The position numbers and the translations under genes are program-made. The notes below the pieces were generated by a model. That model did no database searches. It was not told where the DNA came from and was given only the letters and a program-made list of their open reading frames with translations. From positions 1-64,000 of the forward strand of contig JANOMT010000002.1 of assembly GCA_031420415.1 (NCBI GenBank): DNA of 64,000 nucleotides, in the 5' to 3' direction. Of the stretch, positions 17,519 through 26,329 are shown piece after piece. This DNA comes from JANYGA01 sp031420415. Lineage in GTDB: Bacteria > Vulcanimicrobiota > Vulcanimicrobiia > Vulcanimicrobiales > Vulcanimicrobiaceae. The number at the start of each line of letters is the position of its first letter. Positions within the stretch are counted from its first letter, which is position 1.

Positions 17519-18745
17519 TTACCTCGGGGCAACGGTGAGTTCGATGGAATCGGGAAGGTCGCCGCTAGCGTTACGCGGCGGCGCTCCACGCCCGCTCGGT
17601 AAATCGCAATCTTCGGTGGGACCGAATCCTCGCGCGACGAGCATGAGGCGGTCGCGCGTGAAGCGTCCGACCTCCCAGAGTGCGGTGCGCCAATCGCTCG
17701 GCCGGAATTCCGAAAGCGCGGCGCCGACCGCTCGCGCGTTTGTCTCGCATGGATGCACTAGCGCGAAGAAGAGGTGGCCGGGGAAATAGGTCTGTACTGG
17801 CTCGCGGCCGTCGTAGGTGACGAGCGGATCGGCTTCGCCACGAAGAAATCGGTGGATCGCAGGCGCAAAAAAATCGCGATTGACGCGCGCACCCGCGAAC
17901 CCAAGCGTTGGTCGCGGGTTGACTTCTATTGCGAAGAGTTCGTTGGTCGCGGGATCATGCATGAAATCAATTCCTGCCATGCCGTCGAACTCAGTAAGCG
18001 CGCCGATGCGGGCTACGATCGGTTCGATCGCCGGATGCGCGAAGTGAGCGTGCCGAGTTGAGGCCGAGGTCGGCGTTGGAAAGCTGCAATCCGTCCGATA
18101 CGCCTTGATTGCGAGTGGGACTCCGCGCGCGTAGAGGACGCTAACCGAAATACACGAGCCTCGAATGAATCGCTGCAGCGCGGCGCGCCCGTAGCGCTGG
18201 AGCGAACTGCTCGTGGCACGACAAAGCTCTGCGGAGTTGGATGCGAGTGTGACCTCGATCCCCGCGAACCCGCGGTCGCCGCGAACGAGCAACGGATATT
18301 CGTACTCGTCTGCGAACACGAGCGCTTCCTCTACCGAGGCGACGAGCCGCGATGGCGGAATCGCGATGCCGTACCGGCCGGCTTGTTCGATGAACGCGTG
18401 CTTTGAGAGCAGAAACCGAAGGACGGTCGGATCGGTAAGATCAAACGGCGCCCAGGGCGTCTGTTGGCGGTCTCCGCCGCGTGCGACGAGTGCGCGGAGA
18501 AGCACTTCGTCCGCGACAACGACCCAGTCGAACGCCCGAGTCGCGAGGAGTGCTGAAACGTCGCGCGCGGCGTGCAGGGGATCGCGCGAAATCGACCTGT
18601 GCGCCTTCACGTGTGTGCACAACGCGAGGGGCCCGGGCGACATCGCAGTCACATGGAGCCCCGCTTCCGCGAAGAGTCGCGGGAGGGCGGCGGTGGACGA
18701 CCAGGTCAGGCAGGTTGCCACGAGGACAGAGGGTGTAGCGGTCAC
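17519..18745 (-). CDS. ATP-grasp ligase, first gene of the FkbH operon
   Basis: A 408-residue protein starting at GTG (18745). The N-terminal part (SVLVATCLTWSSTAALPRLF) is a Rossmann-like preATP-grasp domain. The ATP-grasp core follows: PLLVRGDRGFAGIEV (the glycine loop), LQRFIRGSCISVSV and IKAYRTD. The metal-binding DFMHDPATNELFAIEVNPR places the Glu and Asn ligands in EVNPR. Such enzymes join a carboxylate to an amine or thiol through an acyl phosphate. As leader of an operon with an ACP and a GNAT, it could make an amide or activate the final acid. No close family name can be assigned. A promoter should lie in the 18,746-19,199 region; none was fixed by eye. Confidence 0.85.
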   Translation of the reverse strand: MTATPSVLVATCLTWSSTAALPRLFAEAGLHVTAMSPGPLALCTHVKAHRSISRDPLHAARDVSALLATRAFDWVVVADEVLLRALVARGGDRQQTPWAPFDLTDPTVLRFLLSKHAFIEQAGRYGIAIPPSRLVASVEEALVFADEYEYPLLVRGDRGFAGIEVTLASNSAELCRATSSSLQRYGRAALQRFIRGSCISVSVLYARGVPLAIKAYRTDCSFPTPTSASTRHAHFAHPAIEPIVARIGALTEFDGMAGIDFMHDPATNELFAIEVNPRPTLGFAGARVNRDFFAPAIHRFLRGEADPLVTYDGREPVQTYFPGHLFFALVHPCETNARAVGAALSEFRPSDWRTALWEVGRFTRDRLMLVARGFGPTEDCDLPSGRGAPPRNASGDLPDSIELTVAPR

Positions 18746-19199
18746 GTAGGAGGTTGTTCCCTTTGCTCGGGACCTCGTACGGGCGTGCGACTCGCGGAAT
18801 CTCTCGTGTACGGCATCACTCTTTCGAAAGCATAGGGACTCCTGCTCACCTCCTCAATCCCTCAATTGGTCCATGCTCCCTCTCCCAGTGGCGAGCACGA
18901 AGATGTTAAGGGGACATGGCCGGATGTTTTTTCCGTCCAGGCGCTCGCGTCGCCCACGTTCGCCGCCCCGTAGCCGAAATCGGCCTCGACCCGACACGCG
19001 GATAGCGCTCCTGGCGGGGTTACAGGGCCTATCCGGATCTTCTTCAACGCGCCATGATCCAGTATTTGCTCGATGCCAAAAACGCGATCGTTGTCTCGTT
19101 GAGCGAAGGGTCCGAGACGGTCCCCCGACCGACCGACTGCCGCGATCGTCATTTTCCGTCCGCAAGCGACGCACTTAAACGCAGCCGCCGTGCGCAAAC
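18746..19199. other. Stretch upstream of the FkbH operon without a clear gene
   Basis: About 450 bases that should hold the promoter of the minus-strand operon. Short frames exist, one on minus beginning with FKCVACGRK (zinc-ribbon-like, about 19178 downward), but it lacks a ribosome-binding site and later loses protein character. An AGGAGG-type sequence near 18850 (minus) is followed by no convincing long frame. Nothing else could be supported. Confidence 0.4.
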
Positions 19200-19620
19200 T
19201 GGCGGATATCTAATCCGCGATGTATACGCGCCTCGCTCGCGACATGGCGGAGCCGTCGATTCTCGTGACCCTGCGCGCCGCAGCTACGGAGGGTGCGACG
19301 CGAATTGTCGCGATCTTGTACCTCCACTCGCTTGGCATACACTTCCGTCGCGAAATAGTGGGGGATCCTCGTTCGCCGCCCGCGTGGATTTCGGCGTCAC
19401 GATCGAACTCGCGAACTTCGTCCGCGTCTATCCCGAGGTACCGCGTCTCCTCGACGACGTCGACCGCGCCGCCCTGCAACATGCCGGCGCTCGCCAGATT
19501 CGTGGACATCGGGCACATCGGTCGTGGCAGCGAATTTGGTTGGCATCAAATCGGTCACGCCGCTCGCGATGGTCGCGGGTAATCCGGTGCGACCGAACGA
19601 CGTCTCCGGTAAGTTCAGGT
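19200..19620 (+). pseudogene. Decayed hexapeptide-repeat acetyltransferase (CysE/WbbJ-like)
   Basis: Pieces in different plus-strand frames resemble the left-handed beta-helix acetyltransferases of sugar modification. One frame reads VDFGVTIELANFVRVYPEV (about 19383-19440). A second reads RFVDIGHIGRGSEFG (about 19495-19540). A third ends with LVGIKSVTPLAMVAGNPVRP (about 19532-19592), a near-perfect match to the family's closing SVTKSVPPLAIVAGNPAK-type segment. At least two frame changes separate them, so it is not functional. Its loss fits the erosion of other glycan-modifying genes in this island. Confidence 0.55.
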
Positions 19621-20109
19621 TTGGCGCGAACGCTTGCGAGGAACCTTGGCCGGCGCCTCATCGCTGCGGAATTGAGACGTCCGGCGCCGATCCGTTCGGC
19701 GTACGCGGCTCGGCTTTTTTGGAACGTTCGCGCTGCCGCCTGGAAGTCGCGCCGCGATGAACCCTCCGGCAGCTCCGCATGCCACGTCGAAGAGATTCCA
19801 CCAGGGCCCCTCCATCGATCCCGTGTTGAACTGACCGACTTCGATCGCCCCGCTGTAAACAGCTCCGGTCGCGATCACAACCTGCATCGGGAGGACGATC
19901 CCGACCTGCGCCAGTGCCCGAGCGATGAGGTATGAGACCAGTGCGAAGGCGCCGACGCTGAAAACCTTGCGCATCACCACGTGAGGGCCGAACTCCCACG
20001 GCGACGTCGCATTGTAGAAATCGTTGCTGAGTGCTGCGATGAAGAGGCCCCACGACACCGCGATCGCGACAATAATCCATACGATGGAGCGGCCACGATG
20101 ACGATTCAT
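19615..20109 (-). CDS. Small VanZ-like membrane protein
   Basis: A 164-residue protein with about four hydrophobic segments. These are helix 1 at about 8-27 (IVWIIVAIAVSWGLFIAAL), VFSVGAFALVSYLIARAL, IVLPMQVVIATGAVYSGAIEVGQF and LFDVACGAAGGFIAA. The combination of an acidic residue in EVGQF with the later LFDVACGAAG recalls VanZ-family proteins (ELLQ...D...N..GALLG). The C-terminal 35 residues are strongly basic. VanZ-like proteins often sit in polysaccharide and sortase-related loci but have no proven general function. The start ATG has no strong ribosome-binding site. Function unknown. Confidence 0.55.
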   Translation of the reverse strand: MNRHRGRSIVWIIVAIAVSWGLFIAALSNDFYNATSPWEFGPHVVMRKVFSVGAFALVSYLIARALAQVGIVLPMQVVIATGAVYSGAIEVGQFNTGSMEGPWWNLFDVACGAAGGFIAARLPGGSANVPKKPSRVRRTDRRRTSQFRSDEAPAKVPRKRSRQT

Positions 20110-20255
20110 GGACTCGGGTTTCGCGCACGGCCAATCGTCTCTTTCCGCCTTTAGACTCTATCATCAGCTGAGAGGGAAGCCTCATGCTAGGGCGTACTCA
20201 AGCGCGATTCGTCGAGGCGGTACCGTGCCGTCTCGTTGCCATTCGCGGAGGGTCC

Positions 20256-21527
20256 ATGCCTCACACAAGCGCGCTAGCCAAACTCGGTGCTGCGGCCCTC
20301 TGCGGGCTCCTCGCTGCGGGATGCTCGTCGACGTCCACGTCGACCACGCAGTCGTCGTCGGGCACCTCGTCGACCGCCGCCGATGCCTCGGCTGGCAACG
20401 CGATCAAGATCGGCATCGATATGCCAGTGAGCGGCGCCGACGCATCGACCGGTATCCCGACGCGGAACGGCGCAATTCAAGCGATCGAAGAAGCCAACGC
20501 CAAAGGCTTGCCGGGCGGCTTCAAACTCGTCGGCTACGATCTCGATGACGCCGTGCAAGGCGCGCACGATCCGGCGCAAGGCGCGCAAAACACGAAGCAA
20601 TTCGTCTCCGATGCGGCCGTTCTCGCGATGATCGGGCCGTTTAATTCCAGCGTTGCGAAGGCGGAGATTCCGATTACCAACGACGCAGGGCTCGCGCAGA
20701 TCAGCCCGTCCAATACGAGCATCGGGCTCACGATCGGCGAAGACGCGGTGAAACTCCGTACCTCGCATCCCGATGTGATCGCGTATTTCCGCGTTTGCAC
20801 GACCGACGATAAACAGGGTGCGGCGGGCGCGCAATTTGCAAAGAAACTCGGCTTCAAGAAAGCTTTCGTGATCGACGACAACGAGACGTATGGCAAGGGG
20901 CTCGCCGACGTTTTCGAAACGCAGTTCAAGGCGGGTGGGGGCACTGTCGTCGGGCACGAGCATCTCACCAAAGGCCAAACCGATTACAAAGCGTTGCTCA
21001 CCAAGGGCCACGCGCTCGCACCCGATGTCGTCTTCTACGGCGGCACGACGGCGACGGGTGGCGGGCTCCTTCGCAAGCAGATGGCGGATGCCGGTTTGAA
21101 AGCGACGCCATTTATCGGTGGCGACGGTATCAGCGACGACGAGTTCTTCAAGACCGCGGGTACTATGGCCAACAATTCGTATTACACGGTCGCCGCTCCC
21201 GAAACGTCGAAACTCGCGAGTGCGACGTCGTTCGTCGCCGCATACAAGAAGCGTTGGAATACCGATGTCGGCCCGTATAGCGCGAATGCTTATGCCGCGA
21301 CCAATATTGAGATCGCCGCGATTTCCAAAGCGATCGTCGCGGCGGGAAATAAGATGCCCGCCCGCCCCGACGTGCTCAAAAACGTCGCGGCAACGAGCGG
21401 CTTTGCGTCGCCGATTGGCACGATCGGTTTCAATAAGCTCGGCGATACGACGAACCCGATCTTGAGTCTGTATAAAATTGCGGGCGGAAAAGCAACCTTC
21501 GTCGATCAGATCAATCTCAAGGTCTAA
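20256..21527 (+). CDS. livJ: ABC transporter substrate-binding lipoprotein, branched-chain amino acid type
   Basis: A 423-residue periplasmic-binding lipoprotein. The ATG at 20256 is chosen because GGAGG precedes it and the signal peptide starts there. The lipobox is LLAAGC with Cys23. A Ser/Thr-rich tether (SSTSTSTTQSS) follows. The mature domain begins KIGIDMPVSGADASTG, typical of type I periplasmic-binding proteins of the LivJ/K family. Family segments include FVSDAAVLAMIGPFNSS, the hinge region KAFVIDDNETYGKG and VVFYGGTTATGGGLL. It would capture a branched-chain or other amino acid, or an amide or urea, and hand it to the permeases encoded immediately downstream. It heads the livJHMGF operon. 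The true ligand cannot be deduced from sequence by eye. Confidence 0.92.
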   Translation: MPHTSALAKLGAAALCGLLAAGCSSTSTSTTQSSSGTSSTAADASAGNAIKIGIDMPVSGADASTGIPTRNGAIQAIEEANAKGLPGGFKLVGYDLDDAVQGAHDPAQGAQNTKQFVSDAAVLAMIGPFNSSVAKAEIPITNDAGLAQISPSNTSIGLTIGEDAVKLRTSHPDVIAYFRVCTTDDKQGAAGAQFAKKLGFKKAFVIDDNETYGKGLADVFETQFKAGGGTVVGHEHLTKGQTDYKALLTKGHALAPDVVFYGGTTATGGGLLRKQMADAGLKATPFIGGDGISDDEFFKTAGTMANNSYYTVAAPETSKLASATSFVAAYKKRWNTDVGPYSANAYAATNIEIAAISKAIVAAGNKMPARPDVLKNVAATSGFASPIGTIGFNKLGDTTNPILSLYKIAGGKATFVDQINLKV

Positions 21528-21536
21528 CGCTGCGAT

Positions 21537-22454
21537 TTGGACGTTTTCTTTCAGCAGATCGTCAACGGGCTCTCGCTCGGCGGCATTTACGCGCTCATCG
21601 CGCTCGGTTACACGATGGTGTACGGCATCATCGAACTCATTAATTTCGCACACGGCGACGTTTACACGCTCGGGACGTTTTTCTCACTCGCCATTCTCAC
21701 CGCGCTCGGCGTGAGCGGCGAGGTGCACGGTATCGCACTGGTCGGCGTGGTGCTCGTAACGATTTTGGGCTCGATGCTGCTCTGCGGGATCGTCGGGATC
21801 TTGATCGAGCGTCTCGCGTATCGCCGCTTGCGTAACGCCCCGCGCCTCGCGCCACTCATCACCGCGATCGGCATGTCGTTCATCCTTGAAAACGTGATGC
21901 AACTCTGGCGCGGACCTTCGCCCGTTCCGTTTCCCGATCTCATTCCCAACCCCACGCTCGCGCTCGGGGGCGTGGAAATTTCGCTCAAGCAAGTCATCGT
22001 GATCGGATTCGCGATCGTGATGATGGTCGTGCTTCAATTGTTTATCACCAAAACGAAGATGGGCAAGGCGATGCGCGCGACGGCGCAAGATCGCGATGCC
22101 GCGCAACTCATGGGCATCAACGTCAACACGACGATCATGATGACGTTCTTGATCGGTAGCGCGCTTGCGGGCGCGGCTGGTTTTGCGAGCGGCGTGTATT
22201 ACGGCACGACGTGGTTCTTCAACGGCTTCCAAGCCGGGCTCAAAGCGTTCACGGCCGCGGTGCTCGGCGGCATCGGCAATATCCCCGGTGCGATGCTCGG
22301 CGGATTCCTTATCGGGCTCATCGAGGCAATCGGCACGCAGTACATTCCGCAGGGCGCGCAATGGTCGAACGTGCTCGTCTTCTCGGTGCTCGTGCTCGTC
22401 TTGATCTTCCGGCCCGCGGGCCTTCTCGGGGAGTCACTCCCCGAAAAAGTGTGA
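21537..22454 (+). CDS. livH: Branched-chain amino acid type ABC permease LivH
   Basis: A 305-residue inner-membrane protein beginning at TTG, 9 bases after the binding-protein gene. It starts FFQQIVNGLSLGGIYALIALGY, the hallmark N-terminus of LivH. It continues through about eight hydrophobic helices with the cytoplasmic MGINVNTTIMMTFLIGSALAGAAG loop that contacts the ATPases. GGIGNIPGAMLGGFLIG is the other conserved family block. Length is normal (about 290-310). It forms the translocation channel with LivM and is powered by LivG and LivF. Its stop overlaps the livM start in a GTGA. Confidence 0.95.
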   Translation: MDVFFQQIVNGLSLGGIYALIALGYTMVYGIIELINFAHGDVYTLGTFFSLAILTALGVSGEVHGIALVGVVLVTILGSMLLCGIVGILIERLAYRRLRNAPRLAPLITAIGMSFILENVMQLWRGPSPVPFPDLIPNPTLALGGVEISLKQVIVIGFAIVMMVVLQLFITKTKMGKAMRATAQDRDAAQLMGINVNTTIMMTFLIGSALAGAAGFASGVYYGTTWFFNGFQAGLKAFTAAVLGGIGNIPGAMLGGFLIGLIEAIGTQYIPQGAQWSNVLVFSVLVLVLIFRPAGLLGESLPEKV

Positions 22455-23521
22455 CCGCACTCTCTGGCCGCAACCGCACGCGAATCGGGCTTGCCATCCT
22501 CGGCGTCGTCTTACTCGCGTTCCCTTGGCTCGACCACAACAACTCGCATATCGACTTCCTCGCGAATGCGGGCGCGTTCATCTTACTCGCGCTCGGACTC
22601 AATATCGTCGTCGGCTTTGCGGGTTTGCTCGATCTCGGCTATGCGGCGTTCTTCGCGATCGGGTCGTACGCATACGCAATGCTCGCGAGCCAGCAGTTCG
22701 GTATCCATATTCCGTTTTGGATCATGCTTTTCGTCGCATCGGTCATCGCTGCGATTTTCGGAATCTTGCTCGGTGCGCCGACGCTCCGTTTGCGCGGCGA
22801 TTACCTCGCGATCGTCACACTCGGCTTCGGTGAAATCGTGCCGCAGACGTTTCTGAACCTCTCGCAGTTCACGAACGGCCCGAACGGGATCAGTTCGCTC
22901 GATCAACCGTCGATCTTCGGCAAGTCGTTCGGGTTTAGCGCGACGCCGTATTACTACGTTTTGCTCGTCCTCATCGTTCTCGGCATCCTCGTCGCCGTCA
23001 ATCTGCAACGTAGTCGCCTCGGGCGCGCTTGGATGGCAATCCGCGAAGACGAACTCGCCGCCCGACACATGGGCATCAATACGACCGCGGCTAAGCTCTC
23101 GGCATTCGCACTCGGTGCGTCCTTTAGCGGGCTCGCGGGCGTTGCGTATGCGGCAAAGCTATCGCTCGTCTCGCCCGATCAGTTTCAATTCAACGTGAGC
23201 GTGCTCGTGCTCTCGATGCTCGTCCTCGGTGGGATGGGAAATATCGCGGGCGTGATCGTCGGAAGTTTCGTGCTCTCGTTCATCAACAGTTTTCTCTTGC
23301 CGCAATCGACGAATCTCGCGCACTCAATCGGTCTTACGAACGTCGACTTCACGAATTATCGCTTCATGCTCTACGGGGTGATCCTCGTTGCGATGATGCT
23401 CTTTCGTCCCGAGGGGCTCATCCCAAGCCGACAACGCAAGGCCGAGTTCCGCGAAGCCATGGCCGATCCGATGCTCGCCGCGCAAGAACAGAGCGAATAC
23501 GAAGGCGCGGCGCGGTCGTAA
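22451..23521 (+). CDS. livM: Branched-chain amino acid type ABC permease LivM
   Basis: Predicted 356 residues from the GTG at 22451, which overlaps the livH stop by 4 bases. The frame is open further upstream only antisense or in shadow of livH. The signature LNIVVGFAGLLDLGYAAFF is the diagnostic LivM block. FGEIVPQTFLN and GINTTAAKLSAFALGASFSGLAG form the ATPase-coupling loop, and GGMGNIAGVIVGSF is near the end. About ten membrane helices are visible. The C-terminal tail of about 35 residues is charged. It pairs with LivH as the inner-membrane pore. Its stop overlaps the livG start by one base. Confidence 0.94.
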   Translation: MTALSGRNRTRIGLAILGVVLLAFPWLDHNNSHIDFLANAGAFILLALGLNIVVGFAGLLDLGYAAFFAIGSYAYAMLASQQFGIHIPFWIMLFVASVIAAIFGILLGAPTLRLRGDYLAIVTLGFGEIVPQTFLNLSQFTNGPNGISSLDQPSIFGKSFGFSATPYYYVLLVLIVLGILVAVNLQRSRLGRAWMAIREDELAARHMGINTTAAKLSAFALGASFSGLAGVAYAAKLSLVSPDQFQFNVSVLVLSMLVLGGMGNIAGVIVGSFVLSFINSFLLPQSTNLAHSIGLTNVDFTNYRFMLYGVILVAMMLFRPEGLIPSRQRKAEFREAMADPMLAAQEQSEYEGAARS

Positions 23522-24294
23522 TGGCGGCGCCGTTTTTCGAACTCACCAACGTTCGCCGAACTTTTGGTGGCCTCGTCGCCGTCAACGATCTTTCGTTCAA
23601 GATCGATGCCGGCAGCATCGTGGCAATGATCGGTCCCAACGGTGCTGGAAAATCGACGGTCTTCAACCTCATCACCGGAATCTACGCGCCGACCTCTGGT
23701 ACGATCGATCTCGAGGGTAAGACGCTTACCGGATTGCCGACGGATCGCATCACGGGTCGCGGCATCGCGCGGACGTTTCAGAACATCCGGCTTTTCGCAT
23801 TCATGTCGGCGCTCGATAACGTCATGACGGGCCAGCATTCGCAGATGCGCGCGAGCATGTTCGATTCGCTCTTACACACGCCGCGCCAACGTCGCGAAGA
23901 GCGGCGTGTGCGCGAGCGATCGCGCGAACTCTTGGCCTTCGTCGATCTCGAAGGCGACGCCGATAACTATGCGCGCAATCTTCCCTACGGAAGTCAGCGC
24001 CGGCTCGAAATCGCGCGCGCACTCGCGAGCGAGCCGAAGTTGCTCTTGCTCGACGAACCTGCAGCCGGCATGAACCCGCGCGAAAAGGACGATCTCATCG
24101 GCCTCATCGCGCGTATCCGCGGGACGGGTGTCACGGTGTTTTTGATCGAGCACGATATGAATCTCGTGATGCAGGTCAGCGAGCGCATCACGGTCCTCGA
24201 TCACGGTGAGAAGATCGCCGAGGGCCTGCCCGCAGACGTACGTCGCAACGAGGCCGTGATCGAAGCCTATCTCGGGCGCGCGGAGACGGCGTAG
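23521..24294 (+). CDS. livG: ABC transporter ATPase LivG
   Basis: A 257-residue ABC ATPase. Walker A is GPNGAGKST (about 39-47). The LivG-specific block GRGIARTFQNIRLF contains the Q-loop glutamine. The signature motif is the divergent YGSQRRLEIARAL seen in this subfamily, in place of LSGGQ. Walker B is LLLLDEPAAGMNP and the H-loop is FLIEHDM. The C-terminal extension GLPADVRRNEAVIEAYLG is typical of LivG-type proteins. It hydrolyses ATP to drive LivHM together with LivF, whose gene starts immediately after its stop codon. Confidence 0.95.
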   Translation: MAAPFFELTNVRRTFGGLVAVNDLSFKIDAGSIVAMIGPNGAGKSTVFNLITGIYAPTSGTIDLEGKTLTGLPTDRITGRGIARTFQNIRLFAFMSALDNVMTGQHSQMRASMFDSLLHTPRQRREERRVRERSRELLAFVDLEGDADNYARNLPYGSQRRLEIARALASEPKLLLLDEPAAGMNPREKDDLIGLIARIRGTGVTVFLIEHDMNLVMQVSERITVLDHGEKIAEGLPADVRRNEAVIEAYLGRAETA

Positions 24295-25014
<720 letters not shown>

Positions 25015-25027
25015 TCGCGTCGCGCGC

Positions 25028-26329
25028 GTGACGACGCTCGAAGTCGCCGCCGTACGCCGACCGATACGTGGCGACGTCCGCGTGCCGGGTTCCAAAAGCA
25101 TCACGAACCGCGCGCTCTTGCTCGCTGCGCTTGCCGACGGCGACTCGGTGCTCGAGGGCGGGCTCGCGAGCGACGATACGCAGATTTTCTCGGGCGCGCT
25201 CGCGCGACTCGGTATTTCCGTCGCACACGATGAAGCACACGAGACGTTCGCGGTCACGGGAATGGGCGGCCACATTGCCGCGCACGAGGCCGATCTTTTC
25301 GTTGGCAATGCCGGTACCGCGGCGCGATTTATAACAGCGTTCGTCGCGCTCGGACGCGGGACGTTTCGCTTCGACGGCGTGCCCGCGATGCGCGTGCGGC
25401 CCATCGGCGAGTTGCTCGACGTGTTGCGAGCGCAAGGTGCGCGCGTCGAATGCACGGACCAGCCGAATCGCTTTCCATTCGTGCTCCACGCGAACGGTCT
25501 CTCCGGCGGCGCGCTCGCAATCGACGCGCACGCATCGAGCCAGCAACTCTCAGCGCTGCTTCTCGTCGCGCCGTACGCACGCGATGGGATCGAGCTAACG
25601 GTCACGGGCGAGCTCGTAAGCGAGCCATATGTCGAGATGACATGCGCGATGATGGCGCAGTGGGGCGTGAAGGTCGACCGCCGTTCCGCGCGCGAATACG
25701 TCGTCGCTTCCGGTGGGCGCTACACTTCGCGTCACTATGCGATCGAGCCCGACGCATCGAGCGCGTCGTATTTTTTCGCTGCGGCGGCGGCGAGCGGCGG
25801 TCGCGTCTCGGTCGCCAATCTCACGCTACGATCGTTACAGGGCGATGTGGAATTCGTGCGAGTGCTCGAACGAATGGGGGCCGCGGTGGAAGAGCGCAAC
25901 GGCGCGCTCATCGTTACGGGGCCAAAACAACTACGCGGCATCGACATCGATATGAACGCGATCTCCGATACCGCGCCGACGCTCGCCGCGATCGCATCAC
26001 GTGCCGATGGACCCGTGCGGATCACGGGAGTTGAGCACATGCGCTGGAAAGAGACCGATCGCATCACCGCGATGACGACGGAACTCCGGAAGATGGGTGC
26101 CCGCGTCGACGAGGCATCCGACGGCATGACGATCTACCCGGGACCGCTCGTACGTGCGAAAGTCGCGACCTACGACGATCACCGCATGGCGATGTCGCTT
26201 GCGATCGCAGGGCTCCTCAACGACGGCGTGATCGTCGAAGATCCGGCTTGCACGAGTAAGACGTTCGAGACGTTTTGGGACGTGCTTGACGAGTTGCGTC
26301 GTCTTTCGACCCGCGGCATGAATGCTTAG
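25028..26329 (+). CDS. aroA: 3-phosphoshikimate 1-carboxyvinyltransferase (EPSP synthase)
   Basis: A 433-residue enzyme from the GTG at 25028. It transfers the enolpyruvyl group of phosphoenolpyruvate to shikimate 3-phosphate, the sixth step of the shikimate pathway, in the cytoplasm. Diagnostic segments are present: VPGSKSITNRALLLAALADG (phosphate-binding Lys and Ser) and FVGNAGTAARF (PEP-binding loop). Also seen are ASSQQLSALLL, IEPDASSASYFFAAAA (catalytic Asp region), MRWKETDRI and YDDHRMAMSLAIAGL. Length is normal. It starts 13 bases after livF, suggesting co-transcription with the transporter, an unusual pairing. The 3' end overlaps the convergent acyltransferase by 4 bases. Confidence 0.96.
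   Translation: MTTLEVAAVRRPIRGDVRVPGSKSITNRALLLAALADGDSVLEGGLASDDTQIFSGALARLGISVAHDEAHETFAVTGMGGHIAAHEADLFVGNAGTAARFITAFVALGRGTFRFDGVPAMRVRPIGELLDVLRAQGARVECTDQPNRFPFVLHANGLSGGALAIDAHASSQQLSALLLVAPYARDGIELTVTGELVSEPYVEMTCAMMAQWGVKVDRRSAREYVVASGGRYTSRHYAIEPDASSASYFFAAAAASGGRVSVANLTLRSLQGDVEFVRVLERMGAAVEERNGALIVTGPKQLRGIDIDMNAISDTAPTLAAIASRADGPVRITGVEHMRWKETDRITAMTTELRKMGARVDEASDGMTIYPGPLVRAKVATYDDHRMAMSLAIAGLLNDGVIVEDPACTSKTFETFWDVLDELRRLSTRGMNA

Noticed and set aside
18862..19197. Zinc-ribbon-like minus-strand frame beginning near FKCVACGRK
   Set aside because: Only one Cys pair, no ribosome-binding site, and the rest lacks a recognisable fold; left as unassigned.
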